Shown here piece after piece: positions 20,981-31,711 of a DNA stretch of 64,000 nucleotides. How positions within the stretch are numbered: the first letter of the stretch is position 1; the number at the start of each line of letters is the position of its first letter. The notes under the pieces are model-generated. The model saw nothing but the letters and a program-made list of their open reading frames with translations. It searched no databases and had not been told where the DNA came from. The position numbers and the translations under genes were made by a program. The stretch comes from Brevundimonas basaltis (GTDB lineage: Bacteria > Pseudomonadota > Alphaproteobacteria > Caulobacterales > Caulobacteraceae): positions 310,001 to 374,000 of the forward strand of contig NZ_JACHFZ010000001.1 of NCBI RefSeq assembly GCF_014202075.1, given 5' to 3'.

Positions 20981-21724
20981 ATGCCCGATGCCCCGTCAGA
21001 GTTCCGCTACAAGCGCGTCCTGCTGAAGGTCTCGGGCGAGGTGCTGATGGGCGATCAGCCCTACGGCATCGACATGAAGACGGTCGCCAAGGTGGCCGAG
21101 GCGGTGGCCCGGGTGGCGCGCGAGGGAGTCGAAATCTGCCTCGTCATCGGCGGCGGCAACATCTTCCGCGGGCTGAGCAAGGCCGCCGGCGACATGGAAC
21201 GCGCCACCGCCGACTATATGGGCATGCTGGCGACGGTGATGAACGCCCTGGCCATGCAGGCGGCGCTGGAGAAGATCGGGGTCCAGACCCGGGTCCAGAG
21301 CGCCCTGACCATGAACGCGGTGGCTGAGCCCTATGTGCGCCGTCGGGCCCTGCGCCACCTCGAGAAGGGCAGGGTGGTGATCTTCGCCGCCGGGGTCGGC
21401 GCGCCCTTCTTCACGACGGATTCGGGCGCTGCCCTGCGGGCCGCCGAGATGGGCTGCGACGCCCTGCTCAAGGGCACCAGCGTCGATGGCGTCTATACCG
21501 CTGATCCGAAGAAGGATCCGTCGGCGACGCGTTACGACACCCTCAGCTACCACGACGTGCTGGCCAAGGACCTCAAGGTCATGGACGCCTCGGCGATCGC
21601 CCTGATGCGCGATTCCGGTATTCCGATCGTGGTCTTCTCGATCCGGGAGCCGGGTACGCTGCGCAAGACCCTGACCGGAAAGGGGACCTTCACGGTCATA
21701 ACATCGGACGCAAAGTCAGCCTGA
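20981..21724 (+). CDS. pyrH: Uridylate (UMP) kinase
   Basis: Phosphorylates UMP to UDP in pyrimidine nucleotide synthesis. The 247-residue product is an amino-acid-kinase-fold protein with [41 protein letters not shown] and [12 protein letters not shown]. The ATG at 20981 follows a gap holding a plausible promoter, and the frame begins the pyrH-frr-uppS-cdsA-dxr-rseP-bamA chain conserved in alphaproteobacteria. Confidence 0.97.
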   Translation: MPDAPSEFRYKRVLLKVSGEVLMGDQPYGIDMKTVAKVAEAVARVAREGVEICLVIGGGNIFRGLSKAAGDMERATADYMGMLATVMNALAMQAALEKIGVQTRVQSALTMNAVAEPYVRRRALRHLEKGRVVIFAAGVGAPFFTTDSGAALRAAEMGCDALLKGTSVDGVYTADPKKDPSATRYDTLSYHDVLAKDLKVMDASAIALMRDSGIPIVVFSIREPGTLRKTLTGKGTFTVITSDAKSA

Positions 21725-21753
21725 CAAGCCATTAAAGAACGAGAGAAAAGACC

Positions 21754-22311
21754 ATGGCCAAGCCTGATCTGAAGAGCTACCGCGACCGCATGGACAAGGC
21801 GGTCGGCGCGCTGAAGGAAGAGTTCGCCGGCCTGCGCACCGGCCGCGCCAACGTCGGCCTGCTGGATCCCGTGCAGGTCGAGGCCTACGGCTCCACCGCG
21901 CCGCTGAACTCCGTCGCCGCGATCAGCGTGCCCGAGCCGCGCATGATCTCGGTCAATGTCTGGGACAAGAGCATGGTCGGGCCGGTCGAGAAAGCCATCC
22001 GCGCGGCTGGCCTCGGACTCAACCCCATCGTCGATGGACAGATGCTGCGCATCCCGGTGCCGGCGCTGACCGAGGAGCGGCGCAAGGAGCTGGCCAAGCT
22101 GGCCGGCAAATACGCCGAGCAGCAGAAGATCGCCGTCCGGAACGTGCGACGCGACGCCAATGATGATCTGAAGAAGGCCGAGAAGGCCTCCGAGATCAGT
22201 CAGGACGAGCAGAAGAAGATGGAAGCCGAGGTCCAGAAGGACACGGACGCGGCCATCAAACGCATCGACGAGACCTTGAAGGCCAAGGAAGTTGAGATCA
22301 TGCAGGTTTGA
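21754..22311 (+). CDS. frr: Ribosome recycling factor
   Basis: Releases ribosomes from mRNA after termination, together with EF-G. The 185-residue product has the typical three-helix-bundle sequence with [17 protein letters not shown] near the N-terminus and [22 protein letters not shown] precedes the ATG as a ribosome binding site. Usual length and usual position after pyrH. Confidence 0.97.
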   Translation: MAKPDLKSYRDRMDKAVGALKEEFAGLRTGRANVGLLDPVQVEAYGSTAPLNSVAAISVPEPRMISVNVWDKSMVGPVEKAIRAAGLGLNPIVDGQMLRIPVPALTEERRKELAKLAGKYAEQQKIAVRNVRRDANDDLKKAEKASEISQDEQKKMEAEVQKDTDAAIKRIDETLKAKEVEIMQV

Positions 22312-22343
22312 CGGCGCGTTATGCCGTAGGATACGCGCCGGTC

Positions 22344-23099
22344 ATGCCCGTCAAACCCCTTGATCCCCAGCCCGCGTTGGACGGGCCGCGCCACGTCGCC
22401 CTGATCATGGACGGGAACGGTCGCTGGGCGCAGGCGCGTGGGCTGCCGCGGGCCATGGGGCACCGCGAAGGCGTGCAGGCGCTGAAGCGGACCGTTCAGG
22501 CGGCTCCGGCGCTGGGCATCCGCTGCCTGACGGTGTTCGGCTTCTCCACCGAGAACTGGCGGCGTCCGGCGGAGGAGGTCTCGGACCTGATGGGCCTGGT
22601 CCGCTCCTATGTCGCCAGCGATCTGAAGCGGCTGGATCGCGAAGGCGTCCGGGTGCGGATTCTCGGACGCCGCGCCGGCCTGCCCGACGATATCGCCGAA
22701 ATCGTCGAGCGCACCGAGGCGCAGACCGCCCACAACACCAAATTCCTGCTGCAGGTCGCCTTCAACTACGGGGGGCGGGCCGACATCGTCGATGCCGCGC
22801 AAAGGCACCTCGAACGCGTGCTGGCGGGTGAGACGACGGGTCCCCTCGACGAGGAGACGCTGGGACTCGGCCTGTCGACCGCCGGCGGGCCGCCGGTCGA
22901 CGTCATCGTGCGCACCTCGGGCGAGCAGCGCCTGTCGAACTTCCTGCTGTGGGAGGCCGCCTATGCCGAGCTGGTCTACCAGCAGGTGCTGTGGCCGGAC
23001 TACGGCCCGGAGGCGCTGGCGGACGTGGTCGAGCAGTATCGCAATCGCGACCGGCGTTTCGGCGGCCTGACGGCCGCGCCCGCCGTGGCGGCCGGCTGA
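22344..23099 (+). CDS. uppS: Undecaprenyl diphosphate synthase (cis-prenyltransferase)
   Basis: Condenses isopentenyl diphosphate units onto farnesyl diphosphate to make the C55 lipid carrier for peptidoglycan and polysaccharides. The product is about 251 residues with the catalytic Asp23 in [13 protein letters not shown], and [16 protein letters not shown] and [14 protein letters not shown]. The ATG at 22344 is preferred over a TTG at 22308 that overlaps the end of frr. The stop overlaps cdsA. Confidence 0.96.
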   Translation: MPVKPLDPQPALDGPRHVALIMDGNGRWAQARGLPRAMGHREGVQALKRTVQAAPALGIRCLTVFGFSTENWRRPAEEVSDLMGLVRSYVASDLKRLDREGVRVRILGRRAGLPDDIAEIVERTEAQTAHNTKFLLQVAFNYGGRADIVDAAQRHLERVLAGETTGPLDEETLGLGLSTAGGPPVDVIVRTSGEQRLSNFLLWEAAYAELVYQQVLWPDYGPEALADVVEQYRNRDRRFGGLTAAPAVAAG

Positions 23100-23914
23100 T
23101 GGCGGTTCGGGCCGGCGACATCGGTCTGCGCGCCGCGTCGGCCATCGTGCTGGCGCCGGCGGCGGTGCTCGGCATCTGGGCCGGCGGACCATGGTTCCTG
23201 GCGCTCATGCTGCTGGCCTGCGCCCTGCTGGCGGTCGAATGGGCGATGATGAGCGCCGCGACCGCGTGGCGCGTGATGGCCGGGGCGGTCGGTTTCGGCC
23301 TGTTCGCCGCGGTCATTTCGGCCCACGTCGAGCAGCTTTCGCTGGCCCTCGTCATGCTGGTGTTCTGCGCCGCGGCGGCGGGACTTTTCGCGCGCAGCCG
23401 GGGGCAGGAGGCGCTCGACGCCGCCTATGGCGTTCTCTATCTCGGCTGGCCGGCCGTCCTGCTCATCTGGCTGCGGGACGGGTCGTCGGCCAGCGGTCTG
23501 GCCTGGACGGTGTCGGCCTTCGTCATCGCCTGGGCGTCGGACATCATGGCCTATCTGGTGGGCAGTCTGATCGGCGGCCGGAAGCTTTGGCCGCGGTTCT
23601 CGCCCAACAAGACCTGGTCCGGCTTCATCGGCGGGCTGGCGGCCGGCACCGGCGCCGGCGCCCTGCTGGCGACATGGCTCGATCTCGGGATTGGTCCCGC
23701 ATGGGGCGCGCTCCTCGGCCTCGCCGCGGCCCTGGCCACGATGGCGGGCGACCTGTGGGAGTCCGCGCTGAAGCGGCGCTACGGGGTCAAGGACGCCGGC
23801 AAGCTGATCCCGGGTCATGGGGGCTTGCTCGACCGGGTCGACGGCCTGATGTTCGCGGTCGTGGTGGTGGCCTGCGGCCGGCTGCTGTTCGTGACGTTCG
23901 GAGCCGGCGCATGA
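23099..23914 (+). CDS. cdsA: Phosphatidate cytidylyltransferase
   Basis: Makes CDP-diacylglycerol from phosphatidic acid and CTP for phospholipid synthesis. The 271-residue membrane protein has about seven to eight hydrophobic segments and the C-terminal signature [22 protein letters not shown] in two overlapping parts, the family's Mg-binding region. The ATG overlaps the uppS stop and the stop overlaps the dxr start. Confidence 0.96.
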   Translation: MAVRAGDIGLRAASAIVLAPAAVLGIWAGGPWFLALMLLACALLAVEWAMMSAATAWRVMAGAVGFGLFAAVISAHVEQLSLALVMLVFCAAAAGLFARSRGQEALDAAYGVLYLGWPAVLLIWLRDGSSASGLAWTVSAFVIAWASDIMAYLVGSLIGGRKLWPRFSPNKTWSGFIGGLAAGTGAGALLATWLDLGIGPAWGALLGLAAALATMAGDLWESALKRRYGVKDAGKLIPGHGGLLDRVDGLMFAVVVVACGRLLFVTFGAGA

Positions 23915-25107
23915 TCCGCCGCCGCGTCACTGTCCTGGGCTCGACCGGATCGGTCGGGAGCTCGACGCTGGAGTTGATGGAGCAGGCCGAGGCCAGTGGA
24001 ACCGGAGCCTTCGAGGTCGAGGCCCTGACCGGCGGCGCCAACATCGGCCGACTGGCGGAGCAGGCGCGGCGCTGGAAGCCCCGGGTGGCCGTCACCGCCG
24101 ATCCGGCTCGTCTGGGCGAATTGCGGGAGGCCCTGGCCGGAACCGGGGTCGAGGCTGCGGCCGGGGAGGGGGCGGTGATCGACGCCGCCGCCCGCCCGGC
24201 CGACTGGGTCATGGCCGCCATCGTCGGGGCCGCCGGTCTGCGCTCGGCGTGGGCGGCCGCAGACACCGGCGCGACCCTGGCGTTGGCCAACAAGGAAAGC
24301 CTGGTTTGCTGTGGCCCGGCGCTGATCGACCGCGTTCGCCGCTCCGGCGGTCGGCTGATCCCGGTCGATTCGGAGCATTCGGCCATCTTTCAGGTGTTTC
24401 CTCACGACGCGCCGCATCAGGTCAGCAAGATCGTCCTGACCGCGTCCGGCGGGCCGTTCCGGACCACGCCGCGCGAGGCCCTGGCCGGGATCACGCCGGA
24501 ACAGGCCGTGGCCCATCCCAACTGGAGCATGGGCGCCAAGATCTCGGTCGACAGCGCCACCATGGCCAACAAGGGCCTGGAGGCGATCGAGGCAGCCTAT
24601 CTGTTCGACATGACCGGGGATCGCATCGACGTCGTCGTGCATCCGGAATCGATCATTCACAGCATGGTCGAATACGTCGATGGCTCGACCCTGGCCCAGA
24701 TGGGGCCGCCGGACATGAAAACTCCGATCGCCTGCGCCCTCGCCTGGCCGGATCGGATCGCCTGGCCCGCGCCGACGCTGGACCTCGCGGCCTTGGGCAG
24801 CCTCACCTTCGAGGCGCCGGACGAGGTCCGCTTTCCGGCCCTCAAACTCGCCCGCGAGGCCTTGCAGGCGGGCGGTTCGGCCCCGATCGTGTTCAACGCG
24901 GCCAATGAGGTCGCGGCCCTGGCTTTTCTTGACCGTCGTCTGGCCTTTCTCAATATTGCCGCAGTCGTCGCCGACACCTTGTCGCGCGTAACGGCCTCGG
25001 GGGTAGATTCCGGTTCCAGCAACGCCTGCGATGCGGCCCTGGCCGTGGACGCGCAGGCGCGGCGAGTGGCGGAGTCGATCGTTCGAGGCTTGGCCGCGGC
25101 GGCCTGA
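23911..25107 (+). CDS. dxr: 1-deoxy-D-xylulose 5-phosphate reductoisomerase
   Basis: Second enzyme of the methylerythritol phosphate pathway, making MEP with NADPH and supplying isopentenyl units used by UppS. The 398-residue product has the dinucleotide motif [34 protein letters not shown], and SGGPFR with [18 protein letters not shown]. Its ATG overlaps the cdsA stop. Confidence 0.97.
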   Translation: MIRRRVTVLGSTGSVGSSTLELMEQAEASGTGAFEVEALTGGANIGRLAEQARRWKPRVAVTADPARLGELREALAGTGVEAAAGEGAVIDAAARPADWVMAAIVGAAGLRSAWAAADTGATLALANKESLVCCGPALIDRVRRSGGRLIPVDSEHSAIFQVFPHDAPHQVSKIVLTASGGPFRTTPREALAGITPEQAVAHPNWSMGAKISVDSATMANKGLEAIEAAYLFDMTGDRIDVVVHPESIIHSMVEYVDGSTLAQMGPPDMKTPIACALAWPDRIAWPAPTLDLAALGSLTFEAPDEVRFPALKLAREALQAGGSAPIVFNAANEVAALAFLDRRLAFLNIAAVVADTLSRVTASGVDSGSSNACDAALAVDAQARRVAESIVRGLAAAA

Positions 25108-25130
25108 ACGGTGGAGGATTTCAAATCGGC

Positions 25131-26348
25131 ATGACGGGCTTTCTGGGCCAGGCGCTGCTCTACATCGTCCCGTTCCTGCTGGTGCTGACGTTCATCGTCA
25201 CCATCCACGAACTGGGACATTTTCTCGTGGCGCGGGCCTTCGGCGTGAAAGTCGACCGGTTCTCGATCGGCTTCGGCAAGACCATCGTCAGCCGGGTCGA
25301 TCGCCGCGGCACCGAGTGGCGGATGGCCTGGTTGCCGCTCGGCGGCTACGTCAAATTCTCCGGCGACCTCGACCCGTCCAGCGTGCCGGATGAGGCGGGC
25401 CTCGCCGAGTTACGCCAGCGCGTGATCGCCGAGAAGGGTCCCGGCGCCGAGCGAGACTATTTCCATTTCAAGCCGATCTGGCAGCGCGCCCTGATCGTGG
25501 CGGCGGGCCCCGCGGCCAACTTCCTGCTGGCCTTGGTGCTGTTCACTGCCCTGTTCACCGTGGTCGGCGAGCGCATCGAGGCGCCTCGCGTCGTTCAGGT
25601 CACCGCGGGCTCGCCGGCGGCGGCCGCCGGCTTCCAGCCGAGAGATCTCGTCACCGCCGTGAACGGCAGGCCGGTCGTCGAGGGCGCCGATGTGACCCGG
25701 CTCGTGATGATGAGCGCCGGCGACCCGATGCGATTCACCGTTGAGCGCGCGAACGGACCGGTGACCCTGACGGCGACGCCCGAGCGCGTGCTTGTGGACG
25801 ACGAGATCGCCGGCCGTGTGCGCATCGCCCGGATCGGCCTGTCCATGGGGGCGATGGTCCCCTCGGATTACCGTTTCCGCCGCCTGAACCCGTTGGAAGC
25901 GGCCGGCGAGAGCGTCAAAACCATCCGCGAGACGATTGGAACCACCGCGACCTATATCGGCCGCATCTTCATGGGCAAGGAATCCGGCGATCTGCTGAAC
26001 GGTCCCATTGGAATCGCCAAGGCCGCCGGGGGCGTGACGCAGCTGGCCGTCGCCGCCAACCCCGATCCCGGCTGGATGGCCGCCAATCTCGCCCTGACCT
26101 TCCTCAGCTTCGCCGCTCTCGTTTCGATTGGAATTGGGATCGTCAATCTTCTGCCGATTCCGGTCCTCGACGGCGGACACCTGTTGTTCTACGGCTATGA
26201 AGCTGTTGCGCGCAGGCCAGTTCCGGCGCGGGTTCAGGAGGTCGGATATCGCGTTGGCCTTGCTTTGCTGGCGGGATTGATGTTGTTCGCCACCTGGAAC
26301 GACCTGCAGAAGCTGAGCCTGTTCAAATTCCTCGGCGGGCTCGCATGA
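25131..26348 (+). CDS. rseP: RseP-type intramembrane site-2 metalloprotease
   Basis: Cleaves transmembrane anti-sigma factors and signal peptide remnants within the inner membrane. The 405-residue product has the zinc motif HELGH (26-30) in the first helix, a PDZ domain at about 125-205, and the second zinc-site motif LDGGH near residue 346 between C-terminal helices. GGTGGAGG precedes the ATG at a good distance. Its stop overlaps bamA, linking envelope stress proteolysis and outer-membrane assembly. Confidence 0.96.
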   Translation: MTGFLGQALLYIVPFLLVLTFIVTIHELGHFLVARAFGVKVDRFSIGFGKTIVSRVDRRGTEWRMAWLPLGGYVKFSGDLDPSSVPDEAGLAELRQRVIAEKGPGAERDYFHFKPIWQRALIVAAGPAANFLLALVLFTALFTVVGERIEAPRVVQVTAGSPAAAAGFQPRDLVTAVNGRPVVEGADVTRLVMMSAGDPMRFTVERANGPVTLTATPERVLVDDEIAGRVRIARIGLSMGAMVPSDYRFRRLNPLEAAGESVKTIRETIGTTATYIGRIFMGKESGDLLNGPIGIAKAAGGVTQLAVAANPDPGWMAANLALTFLSFAALVSIGIGIVNLLPIPVLDGGHLLFYGYEAVARRPVPARVQEVGYRVGLALLAGLMLFATWNDLQKLSLFKFLGGLA

Positions 26349-28798
26349 TGAGCCGACGCCAGCCCCCGATGGTTTCCCGCATGATCCGACAAGACGCGTC
26401 CGCCCTTCGTTTCGCCCGTGCCGTGAGCCCGAGCCTGTTGGCCCTTGTGGTGGCGGCCGGCCTGTCCGGCCCGGTGCTGGCCCAGATCGCTCCGGCGCCG
26501 GAGGCGGCGCAGGCCGCGCCCGCCCAGCAGACCCCGCCGGCGCTCCAGGAGGAAAGGGCTGTCGTCAATCGCATCCTGGTGCGCGGCAACCAGCGCATCG
26601 ACCAGACCACCGTCCTGTCGTACCTGCCGATCCAGCCGGGTGACACGATCACGCCGGCCGTGCTGGATGTCGCGGTTCGCACCCTCACCCGGACCCAGTT
26701 GTTTGCGGACGTCCAGCTGGGCGTGCAGCCCAACGGCGACCTGATCGTCGAGATCGTCGAGAATCCGATCATCAACCAGGTGGTGTTCGAGGGGAACGGC
26801 GCGATCAGCGAGACCAAGCTGCGCGAGGAGGTGACCCTGCGTCCCCGCGGCATCTACACCCGGGCCCGGGTCCAGGAGGACGTCGGCAAGATCGTCGAAC
26901 TGTATCGCCTGTCGGGCCGTATCTCGGCCACCGTGACCCCCAAGCTGGTCCAGCTGGACCAGAACCGGGTCGATGTGATCTTCGAGATCGACGAGGGGCC
27001 GGAGACCGGCGTGCGGGCCATCACCTTCCTCGGCAACACCGCCTTCTCGGACGGCGACCTGCATGGGGTCATGGTCACCAAGGAGTCGCGCTGGTGGCAG
27101 ATCTTCGGCTCGAACGACAACTATGATCCGAACCGGCTCGACTACGACCGGGAACAGCTGCGGAAATTCTACACCAACCGCGGTTATTACGATTTCCGCG
27201 TGCTGTCGGCGATTGCTGAGCTGGCTCCCGACGATCGCGCCTTCGGCATCACCATCACCCTTGACGAGGGCGACCGCTACAATTTCGGCAAGGTCGACGT
27301 GGTGACCGAGAACGACCGGCTGAACCCGGACTTCCTCAAGCTGCTGCTCCCGATCCGGACCGGCCAGCTCTACGAGAGCGACAAGATCGAGTCGGCCGTC
27401 GACGCCCTGACCTTCGCGGCCGGCTCCGCCGGGTACGCCTTCGTCGAGATCGAGCCGTCGTACCGGGCCGATCCGGAAACCGACACCGTCGACGTCACCT
27501 TCAACGTCCGCGAGGGGCAGCGGGTCTACGTCGACCGGATCAATGTGATCGGCAACACCCGCACCCTGGACAACGTTATCCGCCGCGAGATGATGCTGAC
27601 CGAGGGCGACGCGTTTAACCGCACCCTGCTGGAGCGGTCGCGCAACAACCTCCGCGGCCTTGGCTTCTTCAAGGACGTGAAGGTCGAGGAGGCGCGAGGA
27701 TCTGCGCCCGACCGCTCGGTGGTGAACGTCACGGTGGAGGAGCAGCCGACCGGGGAGCTGTCGGTCGGCGCCGGCTTCAGCTCGGTCGATTCCTTCGTGG
27801 TCAATCTGGGCGTCACGGAGCGGAATTTCCGCGGTCGCGGGCAGAACGTCGTCGCCCGCATCGAATGGGGTTCGCTGCGCCAGCAGATCGACTTCCGCTT
27901 CACCGAGCCGAAATTCCTCGGCCGCGACCTGCGCGCCGGTTTCGACGCCTTCCACTCGCGGTACGACCTGAGCGAATATTCGTCGTACGACTACCGCTCA
28001 ACCGGCGCCGGCGTGCGCCTGTCCTATCCGTTGAACGCCTATACGCTTCTCAGCACCCGTTACTTCCTCAAGGCGGACGAGATCATCGTTCCCAACAATT
28101 TCTGCAACGGATTCGGCGGCGGTTCCAACGCTCTGTGCGATCAGGTCGGGTCTTTCATCAACTCCTCGGCCGGCTACACCCTCTACGTCGACCGTCGTAA
28201 CGATCCGATCCGGCCCACCCGCGGCTGGACCGGCCGCATGATCCAGGACTTCGCCGGCATCGGCGGCGACGTGAACTATGTGAAGACCGAGGCCGAGGTG
28301 TCGGCCTATTGGGGCATCACGCCCAACTGGGTGGTCAGCACCTCGGCGTCGACCGGTTATGTGTCCGGCTGGGGCGGAGATCCGATCCGGATCAACGACC
28401 GCTTCTTCAAGGGCGGCAACAGCTTCCGCGGCTTCGAAACCGCCGGCATCGGTCCGCGTGACACCCTGACCACGGACGCCCTCGGCGGCAATTTCTATGT
28501 CATCGGCACGATGGAACTGACAGTCCCGAACGGTCTCCCGGAAGAATACGGCATCCGCACATCGCTATTCACCGACGTGGGTACGGTCGGCATGCTGGAC
28601 GACCGCTATACGCTCAACCCCGACGGCACGCCCAGCACACGCATCGTCGATGAACTTGAGCTGCGCGCGTCCGCCGGCGTCAGCATCCATTGGCGTTCGC
28701 CGATGGGCCCGATCCGCTTCGACCTCAGTCACATTCTCGGCAGCGAAGAGTACGACAAGACCGAGACCTTCCGCTTCTCGACCTCAACGCAGTTCTAA
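26345..28798 (+). CDS. bamA: Outer membrane protein assembly factor BamA
   Basis: Central subunit of the BAM complex that folds beta-barrel proteins into the outer membrane. The 817-residue product has a signal peptide after a basic start, five POTRA repeats (about 75-430) and a C-terminal beta-barrel ending in Phe, as barrel proteins do. FRGFETAGIGPRD and the surface-loop GWTGR region match the family. ATGATG at the start leaves two possible first codons. A hairpin lies between it and skp. Confidence 0.97.
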   Translation: MMSRRQPPMVSRMIRQDASALRFARAVSPSLLALVVAAGLSGPVLAQIAPAPEAAQAAPAQQTPPALQEERAVVNRILVRGNQRIDQTTVLSYLPIQPGDTITPAVLDVAVRTLTRTQLFADVQLGVQPNGDLIVEIVENPIINQVVFEGNGAISETKLREEVTLRPRGIYTRARVQEDVGKIVELYRLSGRISATVTPKLVQLDQNRVDVIFEIDEGPETGVRAITFLGNTAFSDGDLHGVMVTKESRWWQIFGSNDNYDPNRLDYDREQLRKFYTNRGYYDFRVLSAIAELAPDDRAFGITITLDEGDRYNFGKVDVVTENDRLNPDFLKLLLPIRTGQLYESDKIESAVDALTFAAGSAGYAFVEIEPSYRADPETDTVDVTFNVREGQRVYVDRINVIGNTRTLDNVIRREMMLTEGDAFNRTLLERSRNNLRGLGFFKDVKVEEARGSAPDRSVVNVTVEEQPTGELSVGAGFSSVDSFVVNLGVTERNFRGRGQNVVARIEWGSLRQQIDFRFTEPKFLGRDLRAGFDAFHSRYDLSEYSSYDYRSTGAGVRLSYPLNAYTLLSTRYFLKADEIIVPNNFCNGFGGGSNALCDQVGSFINSSAGYTLYVDRRNDPIRPTRGWTGRMIQDFAGIGGDVNYVKTEAEVSAYWGITPNWVVSTSASTGYVSGWGGDPIRINDRFFKGGNSFRGFETAGIGPRDTLTTDALGGNFYVIGTMELTVPNGLPEEYGIRTSLFTDVGTVGMLDDRYTLNPDGTPSTRIVDELELRASAGVSIHWRSPMGPIRFDLSHILGSEEYDKTETFRFSTSTQF

Positions 28799-28801
28799 CT
28801 T

Positions 28802-28818
28802 TCGGGCGCTCCGCCCGA
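28802..28818 (+). other. Hairpin between bamA and skp
   Basis: TCGGGCG-ctc-CGCCCGA forms a seven-pair perfect stem with a three-base loop, starting four bases after the bamA stop. There is no T tract. It may tune mRNA stability so that skp and bamA are made at different levels. Confidence 0.5.
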
Positions 28819-28832
28819 TCAAAGGCAGTACC

Positions 28833-29411
28833 ATGAAAACCCTCGCTTTCGGCGCCTTCGCCGTCGCCATGCTGGCCGGTTCGGCCGCCGCCGCGCAGAC
28901 CCAGAACTTCGGCCCGGCGATCCCGGGCGTCTGCATCTATCACCACGACCGCCTGACGGCCCAGTCGACCGCCGGCCAGTCGCTGGTCGCCGGCGTGCAG
29001 CGCCTGCAACAGGAAGTCCAGGCTGAGCTGGCTCCGTACGAGCAGTTCATCCAGACCGAAGGCCAGGCCTTGCAACAGGGCCAGGCCAGTATCCCGCAGG
29101 ACCAGCTTCAGCAGCGCGCCCAGGCGCTCGAAGCCCGCTACCGTGAGTTCGAAGGCCTGCGCCAGACCCGCACCGCCGAACTGCGCTACACCCTGGCCTA
29201 TCAACAGCGGCAGATCGACCAGGCCGTCGACCCGATCCTCGCGGCGCTCTACGCCGAGCGGGGTTGCGGCATCCTGCTGACCGCCGACAGTGTCCTCCGC
29301 GCCAACCCCCAGATGGACATCACCGAGGCCGCGATCCAGCGGCTGAACGCCGCCCTGCCGTCGCTGCCGGCCTTCTCGCGCATGCCGGTTCCGGCCCAAC
29401 CGGCCCAGTAA
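28833..29411 (+). CDS. skp: OmpH/Skp family periplasmic chaperone
   Basis: Periplasmic chaperone holding unfolded outer-membrane proteins on their way to BamA. The 192-residue product has a signal peptide (about 1-21, ending in AAAA-QTQ) and long Gln/Glu/Ala-rich helices (about 45-130) that would form the tentacle arms, followed by a C-terminal segment with QAVDPILAALYAERGC. Position directly after bamA and before lpxD is the classical skp location. It is somewhat longer than E. coli Skp. Confidence 0.9.
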   Translation: MKTLAFGAFAVAMLAGSAAAAQTQNFGPAIPGVCIYHHDRLTAQSTAGQSLVAGVQRLQQEVQAELAPYEQFIQTEGQALQQGQASIPQDQLQQRAQALEARYREFEGLRQTRTAELRYTLAYQQRQIDQAVDPILAALYAERGCGILLTADSVLRANPQMDITEAAIQRLNAALPSLPAFSRMPVPAQPAQ

Positions 29412-29412
29412 C

Positions 29413-30444
29413 ATGGGCCGAGGCCCCGATGCGCGCTTCTTCGAGCGACTGCCGTCCCTGACGGTCGGCGCGCTCGCGGAGCGTATCGGCGGCGAAATCT
29501 TGCGCGGCGGGGACCGGACGGTCTCCGCCGTTGCGCCGCTTCCGACGGCCAGTGAAGGCGACGTGGCCTTTCTGGGCGACCGGCGCTTCCTGCCCGCCCT
29601 TGCCGAAAGCGGCGCCGGCTGCGTCATCGTTCCGGCGTCCGCCCTCGAGGCTGTTCCCGCCGGCGCGGCCGTCATCGTCTCGCCGGAGGCCCAAGCCGCG
29701 TGGGCGCGGGCGTCTCTTCTGTTCCATCGCCCGATCCCGCTGTCAGCCTCGCTCACCGTCGAGCAGGCGGCCGAGGACGACTCGGTCGTGGTCGAGCCCG
29801 GCGTGATCCTGGGCGACGGCGTCCGGATCGGTCGAGGCAGCCGCATCGGCGCCAACACCGTCATCGGTCCGGGCGTGCAGATCGGCCGCGACTGCGTCAT
29901 TGGATCCAACGTCACCGTCGGTTTCGCCCTGATCGGCGACCGGGTCCGTCTGTTGTCCGGCGCGCGAATCGGCGAACCCGGCTTCGGAGCGGCCGGATCC
30001 CGCGGCGGTCCGATCGATGTTCCCCAATTGGGCCGGGTGATCCTTCAGGACGGCGTCAGCGTCGGCGCCAACACCTGCATCGACCGCGGCGCCTACGACG
30101 ACACGGTGATCGGCGAGAACACCAAGATCGATAACCTGGTCATGATCGGCCACAATTGCGTGATCGGGCGCAACTGCCTGCTGGCGGCGAACACCGGCCT
30201 GTCGGGTTCGGTGACTGTCGGGGACGGGGTTATGTTCGGCGGGAAGGCCGGTGTCGGCGACCATCTGAGTATCGGCGAGGCGGCCCGCGTCGCGGCCGGC
30301 GCTGGCGTCCTGCAGGACATCCCGGCGGGTGAAACCTGGTCGGGCTATCCGGCGAAACCCCTGCGACAGTTCTTGCGTGAAGCCGTCTGGCTCGCCAAAC
30401 AGGCGTCCGGAAAGGCGCGTGCAGGAAAGGCCGGAAATGACTGA
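29413..30444 (+). CDS. lpxD: UDP-3-O-acylglucosamine N-acyltransferase
   Basis: Third enzyme of lipid A synthesis, adding the N-linked hydroxyacyl chain. The 343-residue product has an N-terminal uridine-binding domain (1-105) and a left-handed beta-helix of hexapeptide repeats (about 110-310), including the catalytic-type His in IGHNCVIGRNC. The start lies one base after the skp stop, and the stop overlaps fabZ. Confidence 0.97.
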   Translation: MGRGPDARFFERLPSLTVGALAERIGGEILRGGDRTVSAVAPLPTASEGDVAFLGDRRFLPALAESGAGCVIVPASALEAVPAGAAVIVSPEAQAAWARASLLFHRPIPLSASLTVEQAAEDDSVVVEPGVILGDGVRIGRGSRIGANTVIGPGVQIGRDCVIGSNVTVGFALIGDRVRLLSGARIGEPGFGAAGSRGGPIDVPQLGRVILQDGVSVGANTCIDRGAYDDTVIGENTKIDNLVMIGHNCVIGRNCLLAANTGLSGSVTVGDGVMFGGKAGVGDHLSIGEAARVAAGAGVLQDIPAGETWSGYPAKPLRQFLREAVWLAKQASGKARAGKAGND

Positions 30445-30916
30445 TGCAGAGGGCGTGAGGGCGACGATCGACTACGCCGAGGTGATGCGGCGGCTGCCGC
30501 ACCGCTACCCCTTTCTTCTTGTCGACAAGGCCGAGGACTTCGTACCCGGAACCTCGATCACGGGGATCAAGAACGTTACCCATAATGAGCCCTTTTTCCC
30601 CGGCCATTTCCCCATCGATCCGGTGATGCCGGGGGTGATGATCGTCGAGGCGATGGCCCAGACCGGCGCGCTGATGATGTCCAAGACCATGGATGTCGCC
30701 GTCGAGGGCAAGATCATCATGTTCATGTCGATCGACGGCGTCCGCTTCCGCAAGCCGGCCCGGCCCGGCGACCAGCTGCGTATGAAGGTGGTGGTGACGA
30801 AGCAGCGCGGCGACATCTTCAAATTCCGCGGCGAGACCTTCATCGACGGCAAGCTGGCCGCCGAGGCGGACTTCGCCGCCATGATGGTCACCGTCGACCA
30901 GTCGGCTGCTTCGTGA
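30437..30916 (+). CDS. fabZ: 3-hydroxyacyl-[acyl-carrier-protein] dehydratase FabZ
   Basis: Dehydrates 3-hydroxyacyl-ACP in fatty acid elongation, competing with LpxA/LpxD for hydroxyacyl-ACP. The 159-residue hot-dog-fold product has [11 protein letters not shown] and the active-site stretch [19 protein letters not shown], with catalytic His and Glu present. It overlaps lpxD by eight bases and lpxA by four. Confidence 0.97.
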   Translation: MTDAEGVRATIDYAEVMRRLPHRYPFLLVDKAEDFVPGTSITGIKNVTHNEPFFPGHFPIDPVMPGVMIVEAMAQTGALMMSKTMDVAVEGKIIMFMSIDGVRFRKPARPGDQLRMKVVVTKQRGDIFKFRGETFIDGKLAAEADFAAMMVTVDQSAAS

Positions 30917-31698
30917 GCATCCATCCCACCGCCATCGTCGACGCCGACGCCCGGCTAGCGGACGGAGTCGAGGTCGGGCCATGGTGTTCTGTCGGCCCGG
31001 GCGTCGTCCTGGCTGAGGGGGTGCGTCTGGTCAGTCACGTCGTGGTCCAGCAGGACACGTTGATCGGCGCGCGCACCGTGGTCCACCCGTTCGCGGTCAT
31101 CGGCGGGGACCCGCAGCACGGCGGTTACAGGGGCGAGAAGGTCACGCTGGAGATCGGCGCCGACAACCTGATCCGCGAACACTCGACCTTCAACCGCGGC
31201 ACCCCGCAGGGCGCAGGCGTGACGCGGGTGGGGTCCAACGGCTTGTTCATGACCGGCGCGCACATCGGCCACGACTGCGTTGTCGGCGACAATGTCGTGT
31301 TGGCCAACAACGCCACCCTCGGCGGCCACGCCCGGATCGGCGACCGGGTCTTCCTCGGGGGGCTTGCGGCCGTGCACCAGAACGGGCGGGTGGGGCAGGG
31401 CGCCATCGTCGGCGGGCTGGCGGCGGTGACCCGCGACGTCATCCCTTACGGTTCGGCCTGGGGGAACCACGCGCGCCTGCACGGGCTCAATCTGATCGGG
31501 CTGAAGCGCAAGGGCTACGGCAAGGATGCGATCAGGCGACTGCTGGCGGCCTATCGCGAACTGTTCGAGGGCCGGGGAACCTTCGCCGAGCGGATCGACG
31601 CGGCGGCGGCGGCGTACGCCGACCTGCCCGAAATCATGGAGATCGTCGTGTTCATCCGTGAGGACGGCAAACGTCCGCTTTGCCTGCCGGGCGAGTGA
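30913..31698 (+). CDS. lpxA: UDP-N-acetylglucosamine acyltransferase
   Basis: First enzyme of lipid A synthesis, transferring a 3-hydroxyacyl chain to UDP-GlcNAc. The 261-residue product starts with GTG overlapping the fabZ stop. It consists of hexapeptide repeats with IHPTAIVD at the start, [20 protein letters not shown] (catalytic His region) and [12 protein letters not shown] near the C-terminal helical domain. Confidence 0.97.
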   Translation: MSIHPTAIVDADARLADGVEVGPWCSVGPGVVLAEGVRLVSHVVVQQDTLIGARTVVHPFAVIGGDPQHGGYRGEKVTLEIGADNLIREHSTFNRGTPQGAGVTRVGSNGLFMTGAHIGHDCVVGDNVVLANNATLGGHARIGDRVFLGGLAAVHQNGRVGQGAIVGGLAAVTRDVIPYGSAWGNHARLHGLNLIGLKRKGYGKDAIRRLLAAYRELFEGRGTFAERIDAAAAAYADLPEIMEIVVFIREDGKRPLCLPGE

Positions 31699-31711
31699 GA
31701 AGGCCGGGCCG

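Noticed and set aside
26234..27955. 573-codon minus-strand frame opposite rseP-bamA
   Set aside because: bamA is certain on the plus strand; the reverse translation is Asp/Val/Leu/Gly-rich with no recognisable domain.
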